A DNA stretch of 64,000 bases from an uncultured Fretibacterium sp. (GTDB lineage: Bacteria > Synergistota > Synergistia > Synergistales > Aminobacteriaceae), in contig CAMHMH010000002.1 in the NCBI GenBank assembly GCA_946186205.1, forward strand, positions 533,252 to 597,251, read 5' to 3'. The position numbers and the translations under genes are program-made. The notes under the pieces were generated by a model. That model was given only the letters and a program-made list of their open reading frames with translations. It did not search any database and had not been told where the DNA came from. The first letter of the stretch is position 1; each line of letters begins with the position of its first letter. Shown here piece after piece: positions 53,092 to 61,210 of the stretch.

Positions 53092-54917
53092 TGAGACGCA
53101 CAAGAAATTTAATCCTCACTGTTATTGCTGTAATACTTTTCGCATACTTCCTCGACAAAGCACCCCTTCTCCTTAATGGCTACTGGCAGAGAATCCTGAA
53201 CCTAATCGCAATCAACGCAATCTTAGCATTAAGTCTCAATCTCATTTACGGCATTACGGGAATGTTCTCGCTCGGCCATGCGGGATTTATGGCGATTGGC
53301 GCGTACGTTTCAGCATTGCTTGTCCTCACTCCGTCGCAGAAAAATGCGATGTGGATTCTTGAGGACATTTACCCGTGGCTTCTGAAAGTCAACACACCTT
53401 TTATCGCGTCAATAATCATTGCGGGAATCGTCGCGGCGTTTTTCGGACTGTTAGTCGCGCTTCCTGTGCTGAGACTCGGCGGTGATTATCTCGGAATTGC
53501 GACTCTAGGTTTTGCGGAGATAATACGAATCCTAATCACCAACACTGCGAGACTCACAAACGGCTCATTAGGTCTCAAAGGTATACCGGCATATACGACT
53601 CTGTTCATGAGCTGGGGCTGCTTAGGGGTTGTTCTATTGTGTATGGTCTGCATGTTGCGGAGCAATTTCGGCGGAGTCCTCCGTGCTGTGAGAGATGATG
53701 AAGTAGCAGCTAGGATGATGGGAATAAATACATTCCGCGTTAAGGTGCTTGCGTTCACGCTGGGATGTTTCGGAGGCGGACTCGGAGGCGCGCTGATGGG
53801 TAATCTTATCACGACGATTGACCCGCGTATGTTCATGATTACGCAGACGTACAACATATTGATGATAATCGTTGTCGGCGGACTCGGAAGCGTTACAGGC
53901 TCTATAATCGGCTCTGCTCTCGTTACGACTATGCTTGAATGGCTGCGATTCGTCGAGAACCCAATCACAATAGGCAGCATAAACATACCCGGCATACCCG
54001 GCATGAGGATGGTAATTTTCTCCCTGTTGTTGATTGTCGTTATCATCTTCAGGCGTGAGGGCATAATGGGAATGCGCGAGTTCACGTGGGATATATTCTT
54101 CCCAAGACGAAAGGCACATCACAAAATTGAGACTCCCGACTCTGACTCAGTGCTTGAAGTACGCAACGTAACATTGAAATTCGGCGGACTGTCAGCGATT
54201 GATGATCTCAGTTTCGACATTAAGCGAGGTCAGATAATGGGACTCATCGGCCCTAACGGAGCGGGTAAAACGTCAGCCTTCAACGTCATAAGCGGTTTCT
54301 ACAAGCCCACGTCAGGAACGATAAGATTCATGGGAGAGTCAATCGGAGGATTAAGCCCGGACAAAGTCTGCCGCGCTGGAATGAGCCGGACATTTCAGAA
54401 TATACGGTTGTTCGGCCATGAGACAGTCTTGCAGAACGTAATGACAGGCTCAAGGATTCGGCAAAAATATTCGTGGTGGATGACTCTTGCGCCGTTCATA
54501 TTCACGGACGTAATACGAGAGGACTCAGCCGCAAAAGCTAGGGCTATGGACTTGCTGTCACAGTTAGGACTCGCCGATTTTGCTTACGAGAAAGCGTCAT
54601 CATTGCCATACGGAGCGCAGAGACGACTCGAAATTGCGAGGGCATTGGCGACTCGTCCGAAATTCTTGCTACTTGATGAGCCTGCAGCCGGAATGAATCC
54701 GCAGGAGTCTGAAGAGTTGTTACAGTTCATACGCAGGTTACGAGATGAATTTGACCTCACAATATTATTGATTGAGCATGACATGAAAGTTGTTATGAAC
54801 GTGTGCGACTATATTCACGTTCTCGATCAGGGAGTTCACATCGCACAAGGAACGCCGGAAGAAATCAAAGCCAATCCGCGAGTCATTGAGGCGTATTTAG
54901 GAAAGGGGGCGGCATAA
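53091..54917 (+). CDS. livM-livG: LivM-LivG fusion (permease plus ATPase)
   Basis: The single 608-residue frame joins the second permease (residues about 1-340, with IYGITGMFSLGHAGFMAIG and GGLGSVTGSIIG) to the first ATPase (residues about 352-608). The ATPase has Walker A GPNGAGKTS near residue 387, LPYGAQRRLEIARALA as the signature region, Walker B FLLLDEPAAGMNP and the switch His in LIEHDMKVV. In most bacteria these are separate livM and livG genes; the linker here is a short charged stretch (RRKAHHKIETPDSDSV). The neighbours livH and livF are unfused. Confidence 0.92.
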   Translation: MRRTRNLILTVIAVILFAYFLDKAPLLLNGYWQRILNLIAINAILALSLNLIYGITGMFSLGHAGFMAIGAYVSALLVLTPSQKNAMWILEDIYPWLLKVNTPFIASIIIAGIVAAFFGLLVALPVLRLGGDYLGIATLGFAEIIRILITNTARLTNGSLGLKGIPAYTTLFMSWGCLGVVLLCMVCMLRSNFGGVLRAVRDDEVAARMMGINTFRVKVLAFTLGCFGGGLGGALMGNLITTIDPRMFMITQTYNILMIIVVGGLGSVTGSIIGSALVTTMLEWLRFVENPITIGSINIPGIPGMRMVIFSLLLIVVIIFRREGIMGMREFTWDIFFPRRKAHHKIETPDSDSVLEVRNVTLKFGGLSAIDDLSFDIKRGQIMGLIGPNGAGKTSAFNVISGFYKPTSGTIRFMGESIGGLSPDKVCRAGMSRTFQNIRLFGHETVLQNVMTGSRIRQKYSWWMTLAPFIFTDVIREDSAAKARAMDLLSQLGLADFAYEKASSLPYGAQRRLEIARALATRPKFLLLDEPAAGMNPQESEELLQFIRRLRDEFDLTILLIEHDMKVVMNVCDYIHVLDQGVHIAQGTPEEIKANPRVIEAYLGKGAA

Positions 54918-55649
54918 ATGGAATCAATGCTGAAGATTGACGGACTCAACGTTCATTACGGGGCAATACATGCTGTGCGTGATGTCTCACTCGAAATCAG
55001 ACGGGGCGAAATCGTAACGCTAATCGGCGCGAACGGTGCAGGAAAATCAAGCGTGATACGTTCAATCATGGGACTGACGAAATCAACCGCACGCGAAATG
55101 ACGTACACATCACCCCGGGACAACAAGCCCGTGAATATTGCAGGCCGCCCGGCAGAAGATCATGTGAGACTCGGAATATCATTGAGTCCCGAAGGCCGGA
55201 GAATTTTGCCGCAATTAACGGTTGAAGAGAATTTGCAGCTCGGCGCGTATATACGTGATGACGTGAAAGAGATTGCGAATGATATGGAGTATGTTTACTC
55301 ATTGTTCCCGCGACTGAAGGAAAGACACAGGCAGAAGGGCAGCACATTGTCAGGAGGAGAGCAGCAGATGCTTGCGGTTGGCCGGGCATTGATGAGCCGT
55401 CCTGATCTCTTAATGCTTGATGAGCCGAGCTTGGGACTTGCGCCGATTCTTGTTGATGAAGTCTTTGCGATTATCCGTGAGATTAACGCGCAAGGAAGAA
55501 CGATACTTCTTGTTGAACAAAATGCTTTTGCCGCATTGAAGGCCGCGCACCGTGCGTATGTTCTTGAAGTCGGAGCTGTGAGTCTTTCGGGAACTGGTTC
55601 AGAGCTTCTCAACAATCCGAAAGTGAGAGCTGCATATTTGGGAGGCTAG
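54918..55649 (+). CDS. livF: Branched-chain amino-acid ABC transporter ATPase LivF
   Basis: The 243-residue ATPase has Walker A GANGAGKSS, the signature LSGGEQQMLAVGRAL, Walker B LLMLDEPSLGLAP and VEQNAFAAL. It pairs with the LivG domain to power import. The ATG directly follows the livMG stop. A terminator follows. Confidence 0.93.
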   Translation: MESMLKIDGLNVHYGAIHAVRDVSLEIRRGEIVTLIGANGAGKSSVIRSIMGLTKSTAREMTYTSPRDNKPVNIAGRPAEDHVRLGISLSPEGRRILPQLTVEENLQLGAYIRDDVKEIANDMEYVYSLFPRLKERHRQKGSTLSGGEQQMLAVGRALMSRPDLLMLDEPSLGLAPILVDEVFAIIREINAQGRTILLVEQNAFAALKAAHRAYVLEVGAVSLSGTGSELLNNPKVRAAYLGG

Positions 55650-55662
55650 GAGAAAATTTTGT

Positions 55663-55695
55663 CCCCCTGTTGTTAATGGCAGGGGGATTATTTTA
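55663..55695. terminator. Bidirectional terminator after livF
   Basis: CCCCCTG (55664-55670) pairs with CAGGGGG (55681-55687), followed by ATTATTTT on the plus strand and by ACAAAATTTT on the minus strand. It ends both the liv operon and the convergent five-gene module. Confidence 0.85.
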
Positions 55696-56337
55696 TGATT
55701 TGTCTTCTTTGCGGAATGCTCTTACAATCAGCGATATTCCTTCAGCGATTGCACCGAAAAGAGATTTTATGCCCGCGACAATCTGAGGCATCGCGAACAC
55801 AACAAGAATTATTAACAGTAACCAGTAATCCCAGTGATATAACCCAGCTACATCATGTTTCAGCCCTGTAACATCTCTTTGAAGCTCTATAACTTCCGCT
55901 TTCAGTTCTTTGAAGTCCTGCCTGACCTCTAATTTGAACGTGTCAACATCCTGCCTTATAGCTGTTATATCTTGTCTTACTTCCGATTTGAACGTGTCAA
56001 TGTCCTGTTTTACTTCTGACTTAAAATCTTTGATGTCCTGTCTGACTTCCGATTTGAACGTATCAATATCTTGTTTCACTTCTGTTTTGAACGTGTCAAT
56101 GTCCTGTTTCACTTCTGACTTAAAGTCTTTGATGTCCTTCCTGACTTCCGATTTGAACGTGTCAATATCCTGTCTCACTTCTGACTTGAACGCGCCCATC
56201 TCCTTTATCATTGTCGCGTGAAACTCTGCATTTTCCGCCCTCATGTCTGAAATCTGCTTTTCTGTCCGCGCAAAATGTTCCCTCAGCAACAATTCAAGCC
56301 TCTGCATATCAACAGCATTATCTGCACTCGTCATCAT
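55693..56337 (-). CDS. Hendecad-repeat coiled-coil membrane protein (paralogue A)
   Basis: The 214-residue protein starts with a conserved 45-residue head (LLREHFARTEKQISDMRAEN). Seven exact-period 11-residue repeats follow (KSEVRQDIDTF and variants, residues 51-127), then a degenerate stretch, a second conserved part (ELQRDVTGLKHDVAGLYHW) and one membrane helix (WLLLIILVVFAMPQIVAGI) with a basic tail. Eleven-residue periodicity implies a right-handed coiled coil. The head and tail closely match the protein at 59584-60147, but the repeat unit differs. AAGGGAG precedes the ATG. It is the last gene of the module. Function unknown. Confidence 0.75.
   Translation of the reverse strand: MMTSADNAVDMQRLELLLREHFARTEKQISDMRAENAEFHATMIKEMGAFKSEVRQDIDTFKSEVRKDIKDFKSEVKQDIDTFKTEVKQDIDTFKSEVRQDIKDFKSEVKQDIDTFKSEVRQDITAIRQDVDTFKLEVRQDFKELKAEVIELQRDVTGLKHDVAGLYHWDYWLLLIILVVFAMPQIVAGIKSLFGAIAEGISLIVRAFRKEDKS
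55957..56187. repeat. Seven 33-base coding repeats in paralogue A
   Basis: Seven in-phase 33-base units encode the KSEVRQDIDTF-type hendecads. The units are similar at DNA level, so copy number may vary by slippage or recombination without frameshift. Confidence 0.85.
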
Positions 56338-56381
56338 TCATCATCTCCCTTCACGCAGAAATTATACACATTACGCCGTGA

Positions 56382-56819
56382 TTACTTCAGCTTGCCTTGA
56401 TGTTCAGCGCGTATTCTCATTAACAGCTGGCCTAACATGTTTTCACCGTAACCGAGATTAATATCAAATCCCCAGAATGTATCCTGCCAGTCATTTCCCT
56501 CAACTAAGAGAGCCTGCTTTGTCGCTGAAAGTTTCTCCATCAAGTCCGGGTTCTGCGTGAATTTCGCCTTGAGTATCTCATGCATCACTGACACTTTCAC
56601 TTCTTCCCAATCATCACGGAGCTTCACTTTGTAGCCTGCACGCTTTGAGTCTGACGGGCGCAATCCTGAAATCATTTTGCGTTCTGAAGGGTCTGTGCTT
56701 TTCTGTGCCTGAAATGCTGCCTCTGAGCTTCCGAACGTCAGCCCCTCAAATGTTACCGGGCACTCGTAAAAGTTGCTCAAAAATTCGTACTCGTTCTCAA
56801 AATCTGTTATGACTTCCAT
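56382..56819 (-). CDS. NADAR (YbiA-like) domain protein
   Basis: The 145-residue single-domain protein has family motifs YEFLSNFYECPVTFEG, LTFGSSEAAFQAQKS and DTFWGFDINLGYGENMLGQL. YbiA removes damaged riboflavin intermediates, while other NADAR proteins hydrolyse ADP-ribose from guanine in nucleic acids and act as antitoxins to DarT-type or related enzymes in phage defence. No DarT-like ADP-ribosyltransferase is recognisable nearby. It sits between two module genes (18 bases after the coiled-coil gene, 44 before paralogue A), which suggests a role in the module rather than in riboflavin repair. Confidence 0.85.
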   Translation of the reverse strand: MEVITDFENEYEFLSNFYECPVTFEGLTFGSSEAAFQAQKSTDPSERKMISGLRPSDSKRAGYKVKLRDDWEEVKVSVMHEILKAKFTQNPDLMEKLSATKQALLVEGNDWQDTFWGFDINLGYGENMLGQLLMRIRAEHQGKLK

Positions 56820-56837
56820 GAATATCCCTCCTAAAAT

Positions 56838-57695
56838 TTACGCCGGGAGAGCGTGAACTTCCTTAACACCCGGCAATTGTACATTCCCCGTATCAATCTC
56901 CGCAATCTTTTCGCGCAATGTCTCAAGAATACCTGCCGTGATATTTTCTGTGCTGCTTGTTATTTCGCGTTTCGTTTCGTTTATGCTCTCTATCATTTTT
57001 TCGCGCCGCACTTTTGCCGACTCAAGCTGCTGTGCCGTGTGTGTCATCTGCAATGCAATGTCCCTCTGAATCGTCTCAAAGTACAAACTGTGAACAGAAG
57101 TCCCCGCCTCATAGTGTGAGAGAATCTCAAAGAGTGCCGGAAGTTTCTGCGACATATATTCTTCATGATCTTCATTGATTGCCCGCGTAAGTTCATCGTA
57201 AAAGTTTTCAGCCTCACGAACTGCCTGCAAATTTCCCCGCTCAATTATTGCGAGCCTCTGAGCTGCTAACTCGTTAAGTTTCTCCTGCATGGCCGATATT
57301 GCATCAGCGATTATCACAAAGCCTTCTGCCCTCGCACGTTCCTGCGCGATTCTGCTCTGCGTTTGTGCCTCGATTATGTCAAGCTGCGCACGCCTCATAA
57401 ATTCGAGCCGTTCCTTCTCCATTCCTGCGAGCCTGATTTGTGAGGAGGACTCAATCTCTGCGCGTTCCTTGTCGAGTTGAGCCGCCTTCACCCGGTCGGG
57501 GTCATATGTCGTTGTCGTTGTGTTGTGATTCGTTGTCGTGATTGTGTGAGTGCTTGTGCTTCCTCCGCTGTAACTTTTTCCGGCGTATGATGACACAGCG
57601 TTTGCTACAGCCTTGCCGCTATTGCCCGTGAAGAATGATGTTAATTTGCTGACTGCGTTTGTGCAGAATGATGCGAGTCCCGAAAACAGTCCCAT
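56838..57695 (-). CDS. Coiled-coil protein of the five-gene module
   Basis: The 285-residue protein starts with an amphipathic segment (GLFSGLASFCTNAVSKL), a Gly/Ser/Thr-rich stretch (TTTNHNTTTTTYDP), then coiled coil from residue about 68 to 155 (ERAEIESSSQIRLAGMEKER, ARAEGFVIIADAIS) and a second helical region up to 275. No membrane helix or enzyme motif is seen. Its ATG shares a base with the stop of the preceding gene (TAATG), so the two are coupled. Not recognised. Confidence 0.65.
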   Translation of the reverse strand: MGLFSGLASFCTNAVSKLTSFFTGNSGKAVANAVSSYAGKSYSGGSTSTHTITTTNHNTTTTTYDPDRVKAAQLDKERAEIESSSQIRLAGMEKERLEFMRRAQLDIIEAQTQSRIAQERARAEGFVIIADAISAMQEKLNELAAQRLAIIERGNLQAVREAENFYDELTRAINEDHEEYMSQKLPALFEILSHYEAGTSVHSLYFETIQRDIALQMTHTAQQLESAKVRREKMIESINETKREITSSTENITAGILETLREKIAEIDTGNVQLPGVKEVHALPA

Positions 57696-59512
57696 TATTT
57701 TGCATCCCCTTTCTTGAGAGCCTTGCGCATTCTCGACACCAAAGAATTGTATTCCTTGTTGCGCCGCGAAAGCTCATCACCGTATGACTTTGCGTCAGAC
57801 AGATAGACATCGTAATTTTTCGCCTTCAGTTTCATGAACCCTTCAAGAATTTCTGCTGAAACATCACGGAAATCATCATCATCAATTATCGAGTCAAGCG
57901 GAATGTCAAGCAACGTGTTAGCCCAGTTAATGATAAATATTCTGTCAGCAGGACTCGTACAGCTGAATATTATCTCCTGCAATCCCCGCTGAAATTCTGA
58001 CGCGCAGTCGTAAAGCATACTTTCTGTCTTGATCTTCTCAAGGAGACTCCCCGCTGGCTTGTCTTCAAACTCCTGAAATACAGATTTCCTCTCATCAAGA
58101 TAAAACTTATCGACCGCAGATTTATACCCCTCAAGAACTGCTATAACCCTCTCAGGAATCGTAACGCCCGACTCATTCGCGGAAATATCACCCTTCAATC
58201 CCCATTCAATGACAGGCTGCAACTTCCTCTCAATCTCAAGACGCAATGACTCCCAGTCTTTGAGCCACGAGTCAAAAGTTTCATTGTCAACATTATCCCT
58301 CATACATGAATCCACAAGCTGAGTCATTAACGTAGTCTTGAAGACCCTGAAATTTTCTGACCAGTCCGCGAGAATCTTAACGGCGTTGACGACAAAATCA
58401 CGGTGAGACTCGAAATACTCAATTTTCCGCAAAGCATTCGTGATGATTCGTGCTGTGTTCTCTGCGACAAGTGCGAAATCTGCGCGGCGTTCTTCTGCGA
58501 TTTCTGCGAGTTCGGTTAAGCTGTCTGTGCTGTCTATGCGTGCTTCAAGCTCATCGGCCTGACGTTTTACGGCGAGAATTTTTGCCTTCACCGTGTGCAT
58601 TGCGAGTGAAAATTTTCGGCGGAAGGTCTCTTTTCGTTCGCGGAGAAGTTCATTCTCTTCATGTGAAAGCGCGGGGCTGTCCTCATATTTTCGTGAAAGC
58701 TGAAGGGCTATCGTGTTTGACTCGCGTATTGTGTCTTCCTTTTCGCGCTCGTAGGACTCAATGAGGGACATTAATCCGTCTGTCCATTTCTGCAACGCCT
58801 GAAAGTATTTTATGACGGAGGAGTCTATTGCTGTGATGTCGTATTGCGCGAGGGATTGTGTGTAATCGAACTCGGACGATAATACGCGGTGCGCTGTGAG
58901 CTGGTCAATTTGCGCGCTGAGTTCCTGAAGTCTTGACTCAAGCTGAGGTTTGCGGATGAAGAATCTGCCGTAAAGCCCTGTGATTTGGTAGTTGCCAAAG
59001 TCTGGCCAGAGATTATTTTGTGTGAAAAGGTTTATTGTTGATTGCGGATTGTTTGAATCATAATTTGTGTTTGCGATTAGTAATCGGCTGCAGGGGATTA
59101 ACCAGATAGTATTATCATAGCCGTACTCATTCGGTGATGTAGAATACCTATCTAAGTCTATTCTGCCTGCTGATATGTTCCGTATGTCTTGGCCTTCTGT
59201 GAATGGGAATGGTATGTCATGAACTAACTTCTTTATTTCATCGGCTGTAGGAGCTTCCCAAGCAGTTATCCCGGTTGCAGTTTTAAATGTTCCGATTATG
59301 GTAGCAATATATTTAAGGTTACGCAGATTAGGCCACAAAAGCCCGGTGTCTTTGTCCATGAGAATGTATTTGTTGTTACTGAAGAAATACCACCGCTGAC
59401 TCTTTATCACCGCAAGTATTCTGCTTATGCCCTGTTCGCTTTCGGACTCAATAGTGCTGAGTTCTGCCTGTAATTTCTCGCGCTCTGAGAGTAATTCTTT
59501 CAGCTCCGGCAT
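57695..59512 (-). CDS. DUF1566-like N-terminal domain with long helical region
   Basis: The 605-residue protein has a short coiled coil (residues 1-35). A DUF1566/Lcl-like domain follows, with YILMDKDTGLLWPN (the D-x-x-T-G-L-x-W signature) and a later FFIRKPQ. Then come about 400 residues of charged helices with several coiled coils (RVLSSEFDYTQS, RKETFRRKFSLAMHTV) and an acidic patch (IIDDDDFRDVS). No enzyme motif is seen. ATG at 59512 follows GAAGGA and lies behind a promoter at 59545-59572; a frame from 59560 would overlap that promoter. DUF1566 domains are often on surface or phage-related proteins, but no signal peptide is present here. Confidence 0.65.
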   Translation of the reverse strand: MPELKELLSEREKLQAELSTIESESEQGISRILAVIKSQRWYFFSNNKYILMDKDTGLLWPNLRNLKYIATIIGTFKTATGITAWEAPTADEIKKLVHDIPFPFTEGQDIRNISAGRIDLDRYSTSPNEYGYDNTIWLIPCSRLLIANTNYDSNNPQSTINLFTQNNLWPDFGNYQITGLYGRFFIRKPQLESRLQELSAQIDQLTAHRVLSSEFDYTQSLAQYDITAIDSSVIKYFQALQKWTDGLMSLIESYEREKEDTIRESNTIALQLSRKYEDSPALSHEENELLRERKETFRRKFSLAMHTVKAKILAVKRQADELEARIDSTDSLTELAEIAEERRADFALVAENTARIITNALRKIEYFESHRDFVVNAVKILADWSENFRVFKTTLMTQLVDSCMRDNVDNETFDSWLKDWESLRLEIERKLQPVIEWGLKGDISANESGVTIPERVIAVLEGYKSAVDKFYLDERKSVFQEFEDKPAGSLLEKIKTESMLYDCASEFQRGLQEIIFSCTSPADRIFIINWANTLLDIPLDSIIDDDDFRDVSAEILEGFMKLKAKNYDVYLSDAKSYGDELSRRNKEYNSLVSRMRKALKKGDAK

Positions 59513-59544
59513 TATGTTTCCTTCTTTCTTTTGGGAATGCGAAT

Positions 59545-59572
59545 ATTCTACAGTAATCACTCACTCCGTCAA
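59545..59572 (-). promoter_or_regulatory. Promoter P2 inside the five-gene module
   Basis: On the minus strand TTGACG (59567-59572) and TAGAAT (59545-59550) are 16 bases apart, with TG directly before the -10. The box sequences, spacing and GGxGTGxGTG in the spacer are shared with P1 at 60179-60206. Confidence 0.7.
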
Positions 59573-59583
59573 ATGCGTTTGGT

Positions 59584-60147
59584 TTATGCTTTGTCCTCCC
59601 TGCGGAATATTCTCGCAACCGCTGATACTGCATCTGCTGCGGCGCCGATAAGAGCTTTTATGCCCGTTAGTATCTGAGGCATGGCCAGAAGCGCAATGAT
59701 TATTGCCAGCGTCCAGTAGTTCCAGTGATACAGCCCGGCTACATCATGCTGAAGCCCGGTAACGTCCCTCCTGAGCTCTACAACTTCCGCTTTAAGTTCT
59801 CCGATGTCCTTCCTGACCGATGTTATATCCTGCCTGACTTCTGACTTAAAGTCGCTGATGTCCTTCCTGATTTCTTTTGTGAATGCGTCAAATTTTGAGT
59901 CTGTCTTCTGCGTGAATGCGTCAAATTTTGAGTCCTGCTTCTCTGTGAATGCCTCGAATTTTGCGTTTTGTTTCTCTGTGAATGCCTCAAATTTTGCGTT
60001 TTGTTTCTCTGCAAAATCACTGAACTCCTTTATCATCGTTGCATGAAACTCTGCATTCTCCGCCCTCATGTCTGAAAGCTGTTTGTCCGTCCTCGCAAAA
60101 TGTTCCCTCAATAACGACTCAATTCTCGAAACATCATCGCTTGCCAT
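59584..60147 (-). CDS. Hendecad-repeat coiled-coil membrane protein (paralogue B)
   Basis: The 187-residue protein has the same head (LLREHFARTDKQLSDMRAEN) and tail (ELRRDVTGLQHDVAGLYHW plus a membrane helix and basic end RRED) as the protein at 55693-56337. The middle has four 11-residue repeats of a different kind (EKQNAKFEAFT, residues 47-90). The cassettes thus differ while the frame is kept. The ATG follows AAAGGAG and its own promoter P1. It is the first gene of the module. Function unknown; an oligomeric membrane-tethered scaffold is plausible. Confidence 0.75.
   Translation of the reverse strand: MASDDVSRIESLLREHFARTDKQLSDMRAENAEFHATMIKEFSDFAEKQNAKFEAFTEKQNAKFEAFTEKQDSKFDAFTQKTDSKFDAFTKEIRKDISDFKSEVRQDITSVRKDIGELKAEVVELRRDVTGLQHDVAGLYHWNYWTLAIIIALLAMPQILTGIKALIGAAADAVSAVARIFRREDKA
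59878..60009. repeat. Four 33-base coding repeats in paralogue B
   Basis: Four in-phase 33-base units encode EKQNAKFEAFT, EKQNAKFEAFT, EKQDSKFDAFT and QKTDSKFDAFT. Confidence 0.85.
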
Positions 60148-60178
60148 AATGTTATCTCCTTTCTTCGTGGATGTTCAT

Positions 60179-60206
60179 ATTCTACATGACACACGCACGC
60201 CGTCAA
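60179..60206 (-). promoter_or_regulatory. Promoter P1 of the five-gene module
   Basis: On the minus strand TTGACG (60201-60206) and TAGAAT (60179-60184) are 16 bases apart. Spacer and flanks match P2: GG-GTG-GTG after the -35 and TG before the -10. Confidence 0.7.
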
Positions 60207-60220
60207 ACGTAGTGTGCTAA

Positions 60221-60226
60221 TATAAT
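60221..60226 (+). promoter_or_regulatory. Possible -10 box of the YitT gene
   Basis: A perfect TATAAT on the plus strand lies 46 bases before the ATG at 60273. No convincing -35 hexamer is present, and it sits 15 bases beyond the divergent promoter P1. Confidence 0.3.
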
Positions 60227-60272
60227 CTCATCCACAAAATTTTTGACACAAGGAGGAATTTTCACGCACACA

Positions 60273-61157
60273 ATGAAGAATGCAGTCCGCAAATTTTTCA
60301 CGCTCGCTTGCTCACTAATCACATCAGAATGGAAAGCCGTTACCGTAATCATACTTGCGAGTCTCCTTCAGGCGTTCGCGGTCAATTACTTCACGCTTCA
60401 TTATCGCTTCCCTGATTTGGGCGTGTCGGGAATCGCTGTCCTAACTAATTACGCTTTCGGGATTTCGCCGAACTGGGTCATACTCACGGGCAATATTATT
60501 CTCATGATATGGGCATGGCGGGATCTCAACCTTCATTTTTTGGGACTGACTCTCACGGCAATATTCACGTTCTCGACCGGGCTTACGATTTTCGCAATGT
60601 ATCCTTTGAGCCTTCCTGATGACAAATTCATGGCTACGGTCATAACGGGACTCATTAAGGGCTTTGCTGGCGGTCTCATGTTCAACGTAGGCGGTTCAGG
60701 CGGAGGCACTGACATAATAGCGGCGGCATTGCGGAAACGTTACGGGCTTGAGGTCGGGCAGTTCTCAATCTTCATCAACCTGTTTATTCTCGGTCTGTCG
60801 ATCGGTGTCGTTGGTCTTGAAGCTGTTGTGTATGGTGCTGTAGGTCTCTACGTGAACGGCGTAACAACGGACAATGTTACGAGGAGTTTCGACAAACGCA
60901 AGCAGGCAATAATCATCACGAACAAGCCGGATGAAGTCAGCAAGTTCATCAACGAACATGGCCGCGGAGTAACGAGACTCGAAGGCAGAGGAGGCTATAC
61001 GGGTCAGCCCAGGCCGGTATTGATTACGCTGTTAGATCCCCGGCAGGTAGTCAACCTCAAACGATTCTTGAAGGAACATGACGAGCACGCTTTTGTGTCG
61101 ATATGCGACGCTTCAGAAGTATTAGGGCAGGGCTTCAAGAGCTGGCGTTCATTATGA
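60273..61157 (+). CDS. YitT/DUF161-family membrane protein with DUF2179 domain
   Basis: The 294-residue protein has five or six membrane helices (QAFAVNYFTLHYRFPDLGVS, GLMFNVGGSGGGTDIIAAAL) and a C-terminal cytoplasmic DUF2179 domain (KQAIIITNKPDEVSKFI, LITLLDPRQVVNLKRFLKE). Function in the family is unclear; a transport role is suspected. The first in-frame TTG at 60243 contains the ribosome site, so the ATG at 60273 is taken, although it is 16 bases past GGAGG. It is divergent from the five-gene module. Confidence 0.8.
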   Translation: MKNAVRKFFTLACSLITSEWKAVTVIILASLLQAFAVNYFTLHYRFPDLGVSGIAVLTNYAFGISPNWVILTGNIILMIWAWRDLNLHFLGLTLTAIFTFSTGLTIFAMYPLSLPDDKFMATVITGLIKGFAGGLMFNVGGSGGGTDIIAAALRKRYGLEVGQFSIFINLFILGLSIGVVGLEAVVYGAVGLYVNGVTTDNVTRSFDKRKQAIIITNKPDEVSKFINEHGRGVTRLEGRGGYTGQPRPVLITLLDPRQVVNLKRFLKEHDEHAFVSICDASEVLGQGFKSWRSL

Positions 61158-61160
61158 TAA

Positions 61161-61195
61161 ATTGTAAACTTATGCGTTAAAAAGTGGTTTACAAT
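61161..61195. promoter_or_regulatory. Perfect 9-base dyad upstream of the NYN gene
   Basis: ATTGTAAAC (61161-61169) and GTTTACAAT (61187-61195) are perfect inverted repeats separated by 17 bases, ending just before the ribosome site AAGGAG (61199-61204). There is no T run, so an operator or a translation-controlling hairpin is more likely than a terminator. Confidence 0.65.
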
Positions 61196-61210
61196 GTTAA
61201 GGAGTGATTT

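Noticed and set aside
59804..60046. Antisense open frames over the hendecad repeats (also 55910-56221)
   Set aside because: Their Ser/Asn/Phe-rich translations are mirror products of the repeats on the true coding strand.
55693..60147. Prophage or integrative element
   Set aside because: Repeated coiled coils and a NADAR gene suggested phage tail or lysis genes, but there is no integrase, capsid, portal, tRNA junction or flanking direct repeat, and base composition looks like that of the neighbours.
61161..61195. Rho-independent terminator of the YitT gene
   Set aside because: The dyad is AT-rich and not followed by a T run; it ends right at the ribosome site of the next gene.
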